This document shows positions 26,933 through 35,400 of a stretch of DNA of 64,000 nt, piece after piece. Where the stretch lies: NCBI RefSeq assembly GCF_000017805.1, contig NC_009767.1:2914001-2978000 (forward strand), in the 5' to 3' direction. The position numbers and the translations under genes are program-made. Within the stretch, counting starts at the first letter, position 1. The number at the start of each line of letters is the position of its first letter. The DNA is from Roseiflexus castenholzii DSM 13941. Its GTDB lineage: Bacteria; Chloroflexota; Chloroflexia; Chloroflexales; Roseiflexaceae. The notes beneath the pieces were generated by a model. It did not search any database and was not told the origin of the DNA. It worked only from the letters and a program-made list of their open reading frames with translations.

Positions 26933-27832
26933 ATGACCAACAACAACGCATCTGGAACCATCCCGCCCGAAACGACCATTGGGACGGTGCATCTGACGGT
27001 TGCCGACCTTAAGCGTGCGTGCGCATTTTACACCGAAACGATTGGATTTCAGGCGATGCGCCGCACCCATCAGAGCGCCATACTGGGAGTGAGCGAACGA
27101 CCGCTCCTGCTGCTGACCGAACTGCCCGGCGCGCGCCGGGCGCGCGGCGTCACCGGTCTATACCACTTCGCCATTTTGCTCCCTTCCCGGCGCGACCTGG
27201 CAATAACCCTGGCGCACCTGCTGGAACTGCGAACACCGCTCCAGGGCGCTTCAGATCATGCCGTCAGTGAAGCGATCTATCTGGCAGACCCCGACGGGAA
27301 TGGCATCGAAATCTACCGTGACCGACCACGGACAGAATGGCCCCGCGCCGGCAGTCAGGTGCGGATGACCGTCGATCCGTTCGATGCCGATGGTGTGCTT
27401 GGCGAACTCAACCGTGTCCCGGCAACGTGGTCTGGCTTGCCGGCAGGCACGATCATCGGGCATATTCATCTGCACGTTGCGCATCTGGCGCCGGCGCGAT
27501 GGTTCTACTGCGATGTTCTGGGATTTGCGTTCATGCAACGCTTTGGAAGCAGCGCCGAGTTTGTCGCAGCCGGCGGCTACCACCATCACATCGGCTACAA
27601 TGTGTGGGCTGGCATCGGCGCGCCTCCTTCCTCCCCCAATATGGCCGGTCTGCGCTGGTTTACCCTGCGCCTGCCCGACAGCGCCTCTGTCGATGCCATC
27701 CTTCGACGCGCGGCGTCGGCGGGTCTGATGATTGACGCAACACCGGCGACCGAGGCATATAATAGGTCGCTCCCGTTATTGCGCGACCCGTCGGGCCATG
27801 GCGTGGCGCTCGACGTCGGCGTTGTCGTGTAA
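26933..27832 (+). CDS. Two-domain glyoxalase/extradiol dioxygenase (CatE-like)
   Basis: 299 aa from ATG 26933, which follows CAAGGAATC; the frame is open further upstream but that sequence is divergent promoter territory. It has two tandem vicinal-oxygen-chelate modules: TIGTVHLTVADLKRACAFYTETIGF at the start and IIGHIHLHVAHLAPARWFYCDVLGF in the middle. Metal-ligand candidates are visible (H in GTVHLTV; YHFAILLPS; GNGIEIYRD; GHIHLHV; GYHHHIGYNVWAG; GHGVALDV). Layout and length fit the catechol 2,3-dioxygenase CatE family of Bacillus. It probably oxidises a catechol-like or other small hydrophobic substrate; the substrate is not determinable. No ring-cleavage partner genes are nearby. Confidence 0.82.
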   Translation: MTNNNASGTIPPETTIGTVHLTVADLKRACAFYTETIGFQAMRRTHQSAILGVSERPLLLLTELPGARRARGVTGLYHFAILLPSRRDLAITLAHLLELRTPLQGASDHAVSEAIYLADPDGNGIEIYRDRPRTEWPRAGSQVRMTVDPFDADGVLGELNRVPATWSGLPAGTIIGHIHLHVAHLAPARWFYCDVLGFAFMQRFGSSAEFVAAGGYHHHIGYNVWAGIGAPPSSPNMAGLRWFTLRLPDSASVDAILRRAASAGLMIDATPATEAYNRSLPLLRDPSGHGVALDVGVVV

Positions 27833-27908
27833 TATGAGTGGGGTGTGGAGATTGCTCAACAATCAATATTGGATTGACCGCCTTCTGAGGGACGACTGAA
27901 GTGCTTAG

Positions 27909-28014
27909 ACCAAGTACCTGTGACCATCCGGCATGGTCACCACGAGCGGAGCGAGGGGTCTTACGCGACCCGCTCAGATTCCGAGCGCAGCGAGGAATGA
28001 CAAGCATTTGGTAT
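27909..28014 (+). repeat. ATACCAAT-type dispersed element between convergent genes
   Basis: A shorter copy (about 106 bp) with a degenerate left end (ACCAAGTACCTGTGACCAT) and right end ATTTGGTAT. Its last T (28014) is the first base of the TCA that forms the gcvPB stop on the minus strand. It sits between the convergent genes ending at 27832 and 28014. Confidence 0.75.
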
Positions 28015-29570
28015 CAGAACTGAAGCCCCTCCTCCCGCAGCCGCGCGAATACAGCCGGATCGTAGCGCAGGATCGGTTGGCGCGCAGCGCGCACCTCGTC
28101 GAGCCGGCGCACCGGCGTCGTGGTCGGCGCGCGCTTCAGAATCTCCGGGTCGCGCGCCGCTTCCCCGGCGATAGCCAGTAACGCATCGCAGAAAGCATCG
28201 AGCGTGCGCTTCGATTCGGTCTCGGTCGGCTCGATCATCAATGCTTCCGGGACAATCAGCGGGAAGTAGACTGTTGGCGGATGAAAGCCATAGTCGATCA
28301 ACCGCTTGGCGATGTCGAATGTGCGCACTTCGGGAGCGGCAGCCAGTTTTCCCTGCAACACCGTCTCGTGCATGCAGGTGCGATCAACCGCAGCCGGATA
28401 CACATGTTTCAGCCGCGCTTGCACATAGTTCGCATTCAACACTGCCGTTTCACTAACCTTGCGCAATCCGGCGGCGCCAATCGAGCGAATATACGTCCAG
28501 GCGCGCACCAGCATGCCAAAGTTGCCGTGGAAGGTCTTCATCCGCCCGATCGATTTTTCCGGCGCAAAGAACTCATACGCGCCTTCGGGCGCTGGCGTCG
28601 CATGCGCGCCGCGCATACTTGCGCCGCGTTCGGTTGGCGGCAGTTCCTGACCGGCCTGGGGAATACGGCGAACCCGTGGCGCGGGCAGGAACGGTGCAAG
28701 CATCGCCGTGCAGCCCACCGCGCCTGACCCGGGACCGCCGCCGCCGTGGGGGGTGGTGAAGGTTTTGTGCAGGTTATAGTGCATAAAATCGAATCCCAAC
28801 TTGCCCGGTTTTGCGATCCCAAGGAGGGCATTGAAATTAGCGCCGTCGCCGTACACCAGCCCGCCCGCCTCGTGGACCAGGCGCGCCACCTCGACGACGT
28901 GCTCCTCGAACAACCCCAGGGTATTTGGATTGGTTAACATGAGTGCAGCGGTGCGCGGTGACAGTTTACGCTTCAGGTCCTCGAGATCGACATTGCCGCG
29001 CGCATCACTCTTCACCTCAATCACTTTATAACCTGCCATAGCTGCCGTCGCCGGGTTCGTACCGTGCGCCGAGTCGGGCACCAGCACCTCCATCCGCTCG
29101 TGATCGCCGCGATCGAGATGATAGGCGCGGAAGACCAGAATGCCGGTCAACTCTCCCTGCGCCCCGGCTGCCGGTTGCAGCGAAACAGCGTCGAAGCCGG
29201 AGATTTCGCCGAGGTATGTCTGCAATTCATACATCAGTTGCAGCGCACCCTGCGAAAGTTCTTCGCCCTGCAACGGATGCGCTGCCGCAAAACCGGGCAG
29301 GCGCGCCGCTTCCTCGTGGAGCTTGCTGTTGTACTTCATCGTACACGACCCCAGGCTGACCATGGTCGTGTCGATGGCGAAGTTACGCTGACTGATGCGC
29401 GTATAGTGTCGGATGACCTCGGGTTCGGTCAGTTCAGGCAATCCGGCGAGATCATCGGCGCGCAGCAGATCGACGGGGAGTTGGCTCTGCGGCACATCGA
29501 TCTGCGGCAGATTGACGCCAATTTTGCCCCGTCCTGACAATTCAAAGATAGGGGGTTCGTGATTGTGCAT
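28014..29570 (-). CDS. gcvPB: Glycine dehydrogenase (decarboxylating) subunit 2
   Basis: 518 aa from ATG 29570, preceded by AGAGGAG; upstream in-frame sequence belongs to a tandem repeat and is not coding. It is the C-terminal-half subunit of the split P-protein, a PLP enzyme that decarboxylates glycine and passes the aminomethyl group to GcvH. The PLP lysine is in HYNLHKTFTTPHGGGGPGSG. Also present are SLGSCTMKYNSK and PNTLGLFEEH. It lies on the same strand as gcvT, gcvH and gcvPA but is separated from gcvPA by a pseudokinase gene and 500 bp of repeats. Its stop overlaps a dispersed element. Confidence 0.96.
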   Translation of the reverse strand: MHNHEPPIFELSGRGKIGVNLPQIDVPQSQLPVDLLRADDLAGLPELTEPEVIRHYTRISQRNFAIDTTMVSLGSCTMKYNSKLHEEAARLPGFAAAHPLQGEELSQGALQLMYELQTYLGEISGFDAVSLQPAAGAQGELTGILVFRAYHLDRGDHERMEVLVPDSAHGTNPATAAMAGYKVIEVKSDARGNVDLEDLKRKLSPRTAALMLTNPNTLGLFEEHVVEVARLVHEAGGLVYGDGANFNALLGIAKPGKLGFDFMHYNLHKTFTTPHGGGGPGSGAVGCTAMLAPFLPAPRVRRIPQAGQELPPTERGASMRGAHATPAPEGAYEFFAPEKSIGRMKTFHGNFGMLVRAWTYIRSIGAAGLRKVSETAVLNANYVQARLKHVYPAAVDRTCMHETVLQGKLAAAPEVRTFDIAKRLIDYGFHPPTVYFPLIVPEALMIEPTETESKRTLDAFCDALLAIAGEAARDPEILKRAPTTTPVRRLDEVRAARQPILRYDPAVFARLREEGLQF

Positions 29571-29638
29571 TGGTGCTTCTCCTCTAGCAGCCTCTAGATT
29601 GCAAAAGATTGCAAAATCTGGCGTTTCAACTCCCGCCC

Positions 29639-29975
29639 ACCCGCACTGCCCGGGATCGCGGGCGTCTCGCCCGCATACGAGCAACCCCTGGGCGCGCCAG
29701 CGTCCTGCCTGCCCACGACGCTTCTGCCGGAAGCGCAGGCATAACGCCCACCCGCACTGCCCGGGATCGCGGGCTTCTCGCCCGCATACGAGCAACCCCT
29801 GGGCGCGCCAGCGTCCTGCCTGCCCACGACGCTTCTGCCGGAAGCGCAGGCATAACGCCCACCCGCACTGCCCGGGATCGCGGGCTTCTCGCCCGCATAC
29901 GAGCAACCCCTGGGCGCGCCAGCGTCCTGCCTGCCCACGACGCACTGCCTGGACGCGCAGGCGTCCCGCCTGCAC
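29639..29975. repeat. Three-copy 111-bp tandem repeat upstream of gcvPB
   Basis: Units beginning ACCCGCACTGCCCGGG lie at 29639, 29750 and 29861 (period 111 bp), nearly identical, with internal palindromes such as CCCGGGATCGCGGG and CGGGCTTCTCGCCCG. The array ends in GCAGGCGTCCCGCCTGC words. It sits about 70 bp upstream of gcvPB inside the gcv locus. Open frames across it are artefacts. Confidence 0.9.
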
Positions 29976-30073
29976 GAGAACTATCCTGGTCCAGCGAGGC
30001 GCCGTGCGCTTGCGCTTCCTGGATCATTCCGCCGCCGGCTTTTCATTTCGGGAGCCGCTCAGGTAACGCTCGT

Positions 30074-30991
30074 CTATGTCACCAACCGCAGCGCAACGCT
30101 CACATACTTTCGTGCATGGTCGCGCGCGCCGCGCGTAGCATGTTCCACGGCGCGCCGGAGTGCCAGCAGCACTCGATACGGACGGAGCGCTGGTTCACGC
30201 ACCTGCTCATACGCGCGCTGCGTCTCGTTGTCGTAGCCGTTGCCGTAGCCCACGCGCAGGCTGAAGCAGCGTTGCCCTTCGCAGGCGTCGAGGAACGTCA
30301 CATGTTCCCATGCCGGGCACCAACTCAACGCACATTCCCATCCCAGAATGCCGCCGAGTGTCCAGCGCCCATCGTGTTGCGCCACCAGCAACGTCTCCGG
30401 CGACAACCCGCCGTTCAGCAGAGCGGCCTGGCGACCGGGAGGGATGAATGCCTGCAACGCGCGACGCACATTGGCGGCTTCCTCGTGGCTCATCGCGCGC
30501 AGTGCCGTAGCATCGGCGAGATCGCGTTCAAGCCGCGCCAGGATATACTGCCGCTCCTCGTCAGCGGCGCACGGATCATCGCCGGTCAGCGCACCGTAGC
30601 GCCCGCCTGCCACGCGATGGATGCGATAGACAACCTGCCCCAGTCGCACCCCGATCTGATAGAGCGACTCATCGGCGATCTGCGGCAATTTCCGCGCCAG
30701 TGGATCGCCGCTTACCCCGGTGAACAGCGCCCAAATGTCGTTCGGCGCAGCATGGGCCACATCCAGCAGACGGATCTGCGGGATCGGGAGATCGATCTCG
30801 CCTCGCAGTCGGCTGAGTGCCGTCTCAGCAGTTGCCAGCGCATCGACGGAAGCGAACCGCTGCGCGATCCCGTACTGCCCGTCCGCAAACGCCAGCATCC
30901 AGCGGTTGCTTCCCAGCGACACCGTTTCCCGAATGCGCATGCCAAGCGCCGCCTCGATTGTTTCCCGTCGCAGCTCCATTGCTGGTCTCAT
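30074..30991 (-). CDS. APH-fold pseudokinase inside the glycine cleavage locus
   Basis: 305 aa resembling aminoglycoside phosphotransferase/choline kinase-fold proteins: RRETIEAALG start, LIP-I hinge-like segment, then LLNGGLSPETLLV where active enzymes have a HGDLHPxNLLV-type loop, and LGGILGWECALSWCPAWE where they have a -DWE- metal-binding Asp. The catalytic Asp and following metal-binding Asp are replaced by Gly, so phosphotransfer is unlikely. Start ATG 30991 (or 30979) has a weak ribosome site. It lies between gcvPA and gcvPB on the same strand. A role in sensing or in scaffolding is conceivable but not shown. Confidence 0.7.
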   Translation of the reverse strand: MRPAMELRRETIEAALGMRIRETVSLGSNRWMLAFADGQYGIAQRFASVDALATAETALSRLRGEIDLPIPQIRLLDVAHAAPNDIWALFTGVSGDPLARKLPQIADESLYQIGVRLGQVVYRIHRVAGGRYGALTGDDPCAADEERQYILARLERDLADATALRAMSHEEAANVRRALQAFIPPGRQAALLNGGLSPETLLVAQHDGRWTLGGILGWECALSWCPAWEHVTFLDACEGQRCFSLRVGYGNGYDNETQRAYEQVREPALRPYRVLLALRRAVEHATRGARDHARKYVSVALRLVT

Positions 30992-31209
30992 TCTGCGGCG
31001 CTTTGAGCCTCACACAACGGCGCAGAGGCGCAAAGGTTCGCACCTCTCCCCTCCTCACACGTAGTCCAGCGGTGCAAAGGATGGTGCGAACGATGAGCGC
31101 CAACCTCATAAGCGCCCACAAGAGCGTCCCTATGACCCTTCACCACCTTCAACCTTTCACCTTCCCGCCTGCAACCCTCTTTGCCCCTTGCCTCTCGCCT
31201 TGCGCCTCC

Positions 31210-32547
31210 TCACGCAACCGCCCGCAGCACTGCCGTGAGCGCGTCGATATCGGCGCGCGAATTCATCTCGGTGACACACACGAGCATGGCATCGCCAAGG
31301 TGCGGGTAATCGCCGGATAGATCGTAACCGCCAACGATACCCTGTGCGCGGAGCGCCGCGTTGATCTCGCCAACCGGTCGCGGCGTTCTGACGATGAATT
31401 CTTTGAAGAATGGACCACGATCAAGTACCTGATACCCCGGCAACTGCGCAATCTGCGCTGCGGCATAGTGTGCGCGGTGATAGCACAACTCTGCCACCCG
31501 CCGCAACCCCCGCCGTCCAAGCAGGCTCAGGTAGACGGCAGCCGCCAGTGCCATCAACCCCTGATTGGTGCAGATATTGCTCGTCGCTCGCTCGCGGCGA
31601 ATGTCCTGCTCACGGGCGCGCAGGGTCAGCACATACGCCAGACGATTCTCGACATCGCGGGTCACGCCGACCAGGCGACCGGCGATTTTGTGGACATACT
31701 GCTGGCGGCAGGTAAAAATACCCAGATACGGACCGCCAAACGACAGACCGACACCCAACGGTTGTCCTTCGGCAGTTGCGATATCGGCGCCTGCTTCGCC
31801 TGGTGTCTGGAACAGACCCAGAGCGATGGGGTCGAAATGCGCGACCATCAGCGCGCCTGCCGCATGCGCCACCTCTGTCAGCGGACGCAGATCGTGCAGC
31901 ACGCCGAGGAAATCGGGGCTTTGCACCATCAGCGCCGCTGTCGTTCGATCCACCAGCGCTGCGACATCCGCCGGCGACGCTTCCGGGTTCTCGTCGCCGA
32001 CAATCTCGACATCGACACCTTGCAGCAACGTGCGCATCACTGCGCGGTACTGTGGGTTCACTCCCGGCGCCACGACAATCTTCCGCCGTCCGCGAACGAC
32101 ATTGATCGCCATAATCGCCGCCTCTGCGAGCGCCGTGCCGCCATCGTAATGCGATGCATTCGCAACGTCCATGCCGGTCAGCGCGCAGATCAGGCTCTGG
32201 TACTCAAAGATCGCCTGGAGTGTGCCCTGGCTCACTTCCGGTTGATAGGGGGTGTACGCCGTATAGAACTCGCCGCGTCGCAGAATCTGATCGACGGCAG
32301 TCGGTACGAAATGGTTGTACGCGCCGGCACCGAGAAAGATCGCATGACTGCCCGCGTGCGCATTCAGGCGTTCCAACCGCCCCAACTCACGGCGCAGTTC
32401 TGGCTCGGAGAGCGGATCGGGCAACGCCAACGGCGGAAAGCGATGATCCGCCGGCACCGCCTCGAACAGATCTTCGAGATGCTCAACACCGATAATCTTC
32501 AGCATCTCGCGGCGATCCTCATCGGTGATAGGAATATAATGGGTCAT
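31210..32547 (-). CDS. gcvPA: Glycine dehydrogenase (decarboxylating) subunit 1
   Basis: 445 aa, the usual length for the N-terminal-half subunit of the split glycine decarboxylase. Typical segments: MTHYIPITDEDRREML start, FLGAGAYNHFVPTAVDQIL, YTPYQPEVSQGTLQAIFEYQS, VANASHYDGGTALAEAA, and TSNICTNQGLMALAAAVYLSL. It works with GcvPB to form the active P-protein. GGAG precedes the ATG. The 242-bp gap to gcvH upstream contains an imperfect inverted repeat at 32651-32685 and AGTTCTCGG words. Confidence 0.96.
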   Translation of the reverse strand: MTHYIPITDEDRREMLKIIGVEHLEDLFEAVPADHRFPPLALPDPLSEPELRRELGRLERLNAHAGSHAIFLGAGAYNHFVPTAVDQILRRGEFYTAYTPYQPEVSQGTLQAIFEYQSLICALTGMDVANASHYDGGTALAEAAIMAINVVRGRRKIVVAPGVNPQYRAVMRTLLQGVDVEIVGDENPEASPADVAALVDRTTAALMVQSPDFLGVLHDLRPLTEVAHAAGALMVAHFDPIALGLFQTPGEAGADIATAEGQPLGVGLSFGGPYLGIFTCRQQYVHKIAGRLVGVTRDVENRLAYVLTLRAREQDIRRERATSNICTNQGLMALAAAVYLSLLGRRGLRRVAELCYHRAHYAAAQIAQLPGYQVLDRGPFFKEFIVRTPRPVGEINAALRAQGIVGGYDLSGDYPHLGDAMLVCVTEMNSRADIDALTAVLRAVA

Positions 32548-32757
32548 GCGTTACTCCGTCCTGATTCCTGGCTTTTGTTCCTGATCCGGTTTCACCGCGT
32601 CCAGGCAGGCGTCATCCCCGTCTGTCACGTAGCGTTTGTCCAGCGAACGCCTGCCCTTTAGACGAAACGATCGTCTGGAAGGCAGGGAGATTGCGTCGTC
32701 TGGCTCGCAATGGACGCTCTAGAGATCACGCACAATGTGAGATCGCTCCTCTTGACA

Positions 32758-32787
32758 GTTCTCGGTTCTCGGCTCTCAGTTCTCAGA
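32758..32787. repeat. AGTTCTCGG intergenic word cluster
   Basis: A 30-bp run of AGTTCTCGGTTCTCGGCTCT-type words immediately after the gcvH stop. The same vocabulary flanks the helicase-like gene at 7408-7430 and 10008-10030. Confidence 0.6.
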
Positions 32788-32789
32788 TC

Positions 32790-33179
32790 TCAATGCTTGA
32801 TCGAATCCACAAACGCAGCATACGCTTCTGCGCTCATCAACGCCCCAACGCCAGGAGCGACCCTGATCTTCACGATCCACCCCTCGCCATACGGGTCCTT
32901 GTTGATCAACTCAGGAGTATTCATCAGCGCCTCGTTCACGGCGATGATCTCTCCGGCGACCGGCAGATACAAATCTGATGCCGCCTTAACCGACTCGACC
33001 GCGCCGAACACGCCGTCCGCCTCGAAGCGCGCGCCGACTTCCGGCAGATCGACATAAACCACATCACCGAGCGCGTCCTGCGCATAATCGGTGATCCCGA
33101 CCGTCGCTTCATCGCCTTCGATTCGGATCCACTCGTGTGTTTTGCTGTACTGCAATTCGGCTAGCGTCTTGAAAGTCAT
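32790..33179 (-). CDS. gcvH: Glycine cleavage system H protein
   Basis: 129 aa from ATG 33179, preceded by AGGAGGAAATCC; the longer in-frame start at 33224 has no such site and would overlap gcvT. It is a lipoyl-carrier: the lipoylated lysine is in GAVESVKAASDLY, with the flanking GVTDYAQ-like (GITDYAQDALGDVVYVDLPEVG) and GEGWIVKI elements in the expected places. It shuttles the aminomethyl group between P- and T-proteins. The gene follows gcvT by 41 bp and is probably co-transcribed. Confidence 0.96.
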   Translation of the reverse strand: MTFKTLAELQYSKTHEWIRIEGDEATVGITDYAQDALGDVVYVDLPEVGARFEADGVFGAVESVKAASDLYLPVAGEIIAVNEALMNTPELINKDPYGEGWIVKIRVAPGVGALMSAEAYAAFVDSIKH

Positions 33180-33220
33180 GGATTTCCTCCTGCGGGCATA
33201 TGATGAAGGCCAGACGTATA

Positions 33221-34333
33221 TCACTTCTTGTAGCGTGGACGGTAGAACGGCATTTTCACAACCCGCGCGCGCACCGGTCGGTCGCGCACCACGACATCAA
33301 ACTCACTCCCTTCTGCCGACAGGGTGACAGGCACATACCCCATGCCCAGGTTTTTCTCCAGCGTCGGTGATGGCATACCGCTCGTTACGCGACCGACCGG
33401 CATTCCTTCCAGGTCGCGGATTTCATACTCACTGCGCGCAATACCGCGTCCCACCATTTCAAAGCCGGTGAGACGTCGCCGCACGCCTTCCTGTTTGATG
33501 CGCTGCAAGGCGTCTCGTCCGATGAAATCGCCCTTGTCGAGTTTGACCACCCATCCGAGCCGCGCCTCATATGGATTGGTCTCTTCGGTAATCTCGTGAC
33601 CATAGAGCGCCAGACACGCCTCGAAGCGCAGACTGTCGCGCGCCCCCAAGCCGCACGGTTTCAACCCCGCGTTGCGTCCGGCGTTGAGCAGAGCATCCCA
33701 CAAGCGCCCGACATCGTCGGCGGCAACAAAGAGTTCAAACCCGTCCTCGCCGGTGTAGCCGGTGCGCGCCACGATTGCCGGGATGCCCGACACAGTCCCG
33801 CGCCTGACGCCGTGGAACGGCAATGCTGCAAGGTCTGCCCCTGCAACTTGCGCCAAAAGCCCCTCCGCTGCCGGACCCTGAAGCGCCAGCATGCCGGTGC
33901 GGTCCGACGCATCGGCGACCATGACCTGAAACCCCTTCGCGCATTCGTGCATCCAGGCGACATCTTTGGCCGTGTTGGCGGCATTAACGACGATCAGATA
34001 ATAATCACCAAGATTGTAGATAAACGTATCATCGATGATCCCGCCATTGGGAAGGCACATCAGCGCATAGTTCGCCTCCCCTGGCTGAATCGCAGCGACA
34101 TCATACGTCACCAAATGCTGGAGAAATGGCAGCGCGTCCGGTCCACGCACCTCGACCTCGCCCATGTGACTGATATCGAACAAACCGACGGCTTCACGAA
34201 CCGCGCGATGTTCATCGATGATCCCGCTGTACTGCACCGGCATCTCCCAACCGCCGAACTCCACCATCCGCGCACCGAGCGCCACGTGGCGCTCGTACAA
34301 CGGTGTGCGGCGCAACCCGCCGTCATTACTCAT
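33221..34333 (-). CDS. gcvT: Aminomethyltransferase (glycine cleavage T protein)
   Basis: 370 aa, full length. RRTPLYERHVALGARMVEFGGWEMPVQY at the start, the folate-site region YALMCLPNGGIIDDTFIYNLGDYYLIVVNAAN, and ARDSLRFEACLALYGHEI with the catalytic region's conserved Arg/Glu. It transfers the one-carbon unit to tetrahydrofolate, releasing ammonia. GAGGAGG precedes the ATG. It is the first gene after a tandem glycine riboswitch and terminator, so glycine should control the transcript. Confidence 0.96.
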   Translation of the reverse strand: MSNDGGLRRTPLYERHVALGARMVEFGGWEMPVQYSGIIDEHRAVREAVGLFDISHMGEVEVRGPDALPFLQHLVTYDVAAIQPGEANYALMCLPNGGIIDDTFIYNLGDYYLIVVNAANTAKDVAWMHECAKGFQVMVADASDRTGMLALQGPAAEGLLAQVAGADLAALPFHGVRRGTVSGIPAIVARTGYTGEDGFELFVAADDVGRLWDALLNAGRNAGLKPCGLGARDSLRFEACLALYGHEITEETNPYEARLGWVVKLDKGDFIGRDALQRIKQEGVRRRLTGFEMVGRGIARSEYEIRDLEGMPVGRVTSGMPSPTLEKNLGMGYVPVTLSAEGSEFDVVVRDRPVRARVVKMPFYRPRYKK

Positions 34334-34351
34334 CAGGCGACCTCCTCGTCA

Positions 34352-34393
34352 AATAAAAAAGACAGGGTCAGACATCGCGCCTGACCTCTGTCC
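34352..34393 (-). terminator. Riboswitch-linked intrinsic terminator before gcvT
   Basis: On the minus strand GACAGAGGTCAG pairs with CTGACCCTGTC (34361-34392), followed by TTTTTTATTT (34351-34360) just before the gcvT ribosome binding site. One arm (GACAGAGG) is also part of aptamer 2, so glycine binding and terminator formation compete, as expected of a glycine-activated transcription switch. Confidence 0.85.
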
Positions 34394-34562
34394 ACTGACC
34401 TGTGAGATGCCCCGCATGACGGGTTTCTCCGTCGGCGCCCGAATAGACGGGCTCTCCAGAGGGTCGTCGGGGCGCAGTCCTTCAGCCTGAGAGATTCGCG
34501 CAGGGCCCGGCTTCCCTGGCTTGCTCCTTCGGCGACCGCTTACGCGGCGCTCTCCCACGCCC
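34385..34562 (-). ncRNA. Tandem glycine riboswitch
   Basis: Reading the minus strand, aptamer 1 has GGGAGAGCGCC, CGCCGAAGGAGCAA and AATCTCTCAGGCTGAAGGAC. Aptamer 2 has TCTGGAGAGCCCG, CGCCGACGGAG and GCATCTCACAGGTCAGTGGA followed by CAGAGG. These are the conserved blocks of the two-aptamer glycine class, in the right order, with a very short linker. It lies between the response regulator stop and gcvT. The promoter is not clear; TATACT on the minus strand near 34593-34598 is a candidate -10. Confidence 0.95.
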
Positions 34563-34617
34563 GTCATCCGACAATATAGAACTCTGTATGTCAGTATACC
34601 ACATGTCTGGGCAGACC

Positions 34618-35400
34618 CTAAAGAAAGTAAACAACGACAACCACCAACATCAACGCGACGGCAACCAGCGGTGCGGCCACCGACGCAAGCGATGCTCGCC
34701 TCGGTTGGGGATAGCGCAAGGGAACGCCAAGGTACGCGGCATAGGCGCGAATGGCGGCTTGCCGGCGCGCCTGGGGCACATACTCCCACTGCTCCTGCTC
34801 GATCGCTTGCAGATAATCCCAGCGCACACGGCAGATCTGCTCCGCCTGATACAGCGACACTCCCCGCCGCAGTCGCTCCTCGCGCAACGTTGCACCAAGC
34901 CGAAGTCGGGGTGTCGTCACCGGCGGCTTCGTTGGCGCAGTCTCAAGCGTCTGCGGCGCCGATGGCGCTGGCGGAGACAGACGGCTGCCGTCGGATGCGG
35001 AACCGACGCGCGCGGCAGGACGTGGTCGCGTCCGTTGCACCGACCGTCGCAGCGCCGCCTCGATGCGCGCGTGCAACTGCGCAATCCGGTATGGTTTGGT
35101 AACATAGTCATCAGCGCCGGCATTCAATCCGTTGATCACATCGGCATCGGCATCTTTGGCAGTCAAAAGAATAATCGGCGCCTCGGAACAGGCGCGAATC
35201 TGACGACATATGTCCCACCCGCTCATATGCGGCATCATGACATCCAGTAGCACCAGGTCTGGTTGAATGATCGCCATCTGCTGGAGCGCTTGAAGTCCGT
35301 CACGCAGGCAGACCGTGCGATACCCAAGGCTGCGAAGCTGGTGACTGATCAGGGTGCTGATCGCAGGGTCGTCATCGACGACCATAATAGTGGCGCTCAT
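34618..35400 (-). CDS. Response regulator with RodZ-type HTH and C-terminal membrane anchor
   Basis: 260 aa from ATG 35400 (ATG 35409 is possible). In the 35409 numbering, a CheY-like receiver (residues 5-120) has the acidic pocket VVDDDP, phospho-acceptor D56 (LLDVMMP), TAKD and YVTKPY. A Pro-rich linker follows, then a helix-turn-helix domain of the RodZ/HTH_25 type (LGATLREERLRRGVSLYQAEQICRVRWDYLQAIE...RAYAAYLGVP), and the protein ends in a 20-residue hydrophobic helix (ASLASVAAPLVAVALMLVVVVVYFL). It is thus tail-anchored in the membrane. The start overlaps the upstream HEAT-protein gene, implying coupling. No histidine kinase is adjacent. Confidence 0.85.
   Translation of the reverse strand: MSATIMVVDDDPAISTLISHQLRSLGYRTVCLRDGLQALQQMAIIQPDLVLLDVMMPHMSGWDICRQIRACSEAPIILLTAKDADADVINGLNAGADDYVTKPYRIAQLHARIEAALRRSVQRTRPRPAARVGSASDGSRLSPPAPSAPQTLETAPTKPPVTTPRLRLGATLREERLRRGVSLYQAEQICRVRWDYLQAIEQEQWEYVPQARRQAAIRAYAAYLGVPLRYPQPRRASLASVAAPLVAVALMLVVVVVYFL

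Noticed and set aside
29571..29975. N-terminal extension of gcvPB through the 111-bp repeats
   Set aside because: The extension is three copies of a repeat peptide, and ATG 29570 has an AGGAG site and the family's normal start.
29609..31006. 465-codon plus-strand ORF
   Set aside because: Made of repeat translation and antisense of the pseudokinase gene.
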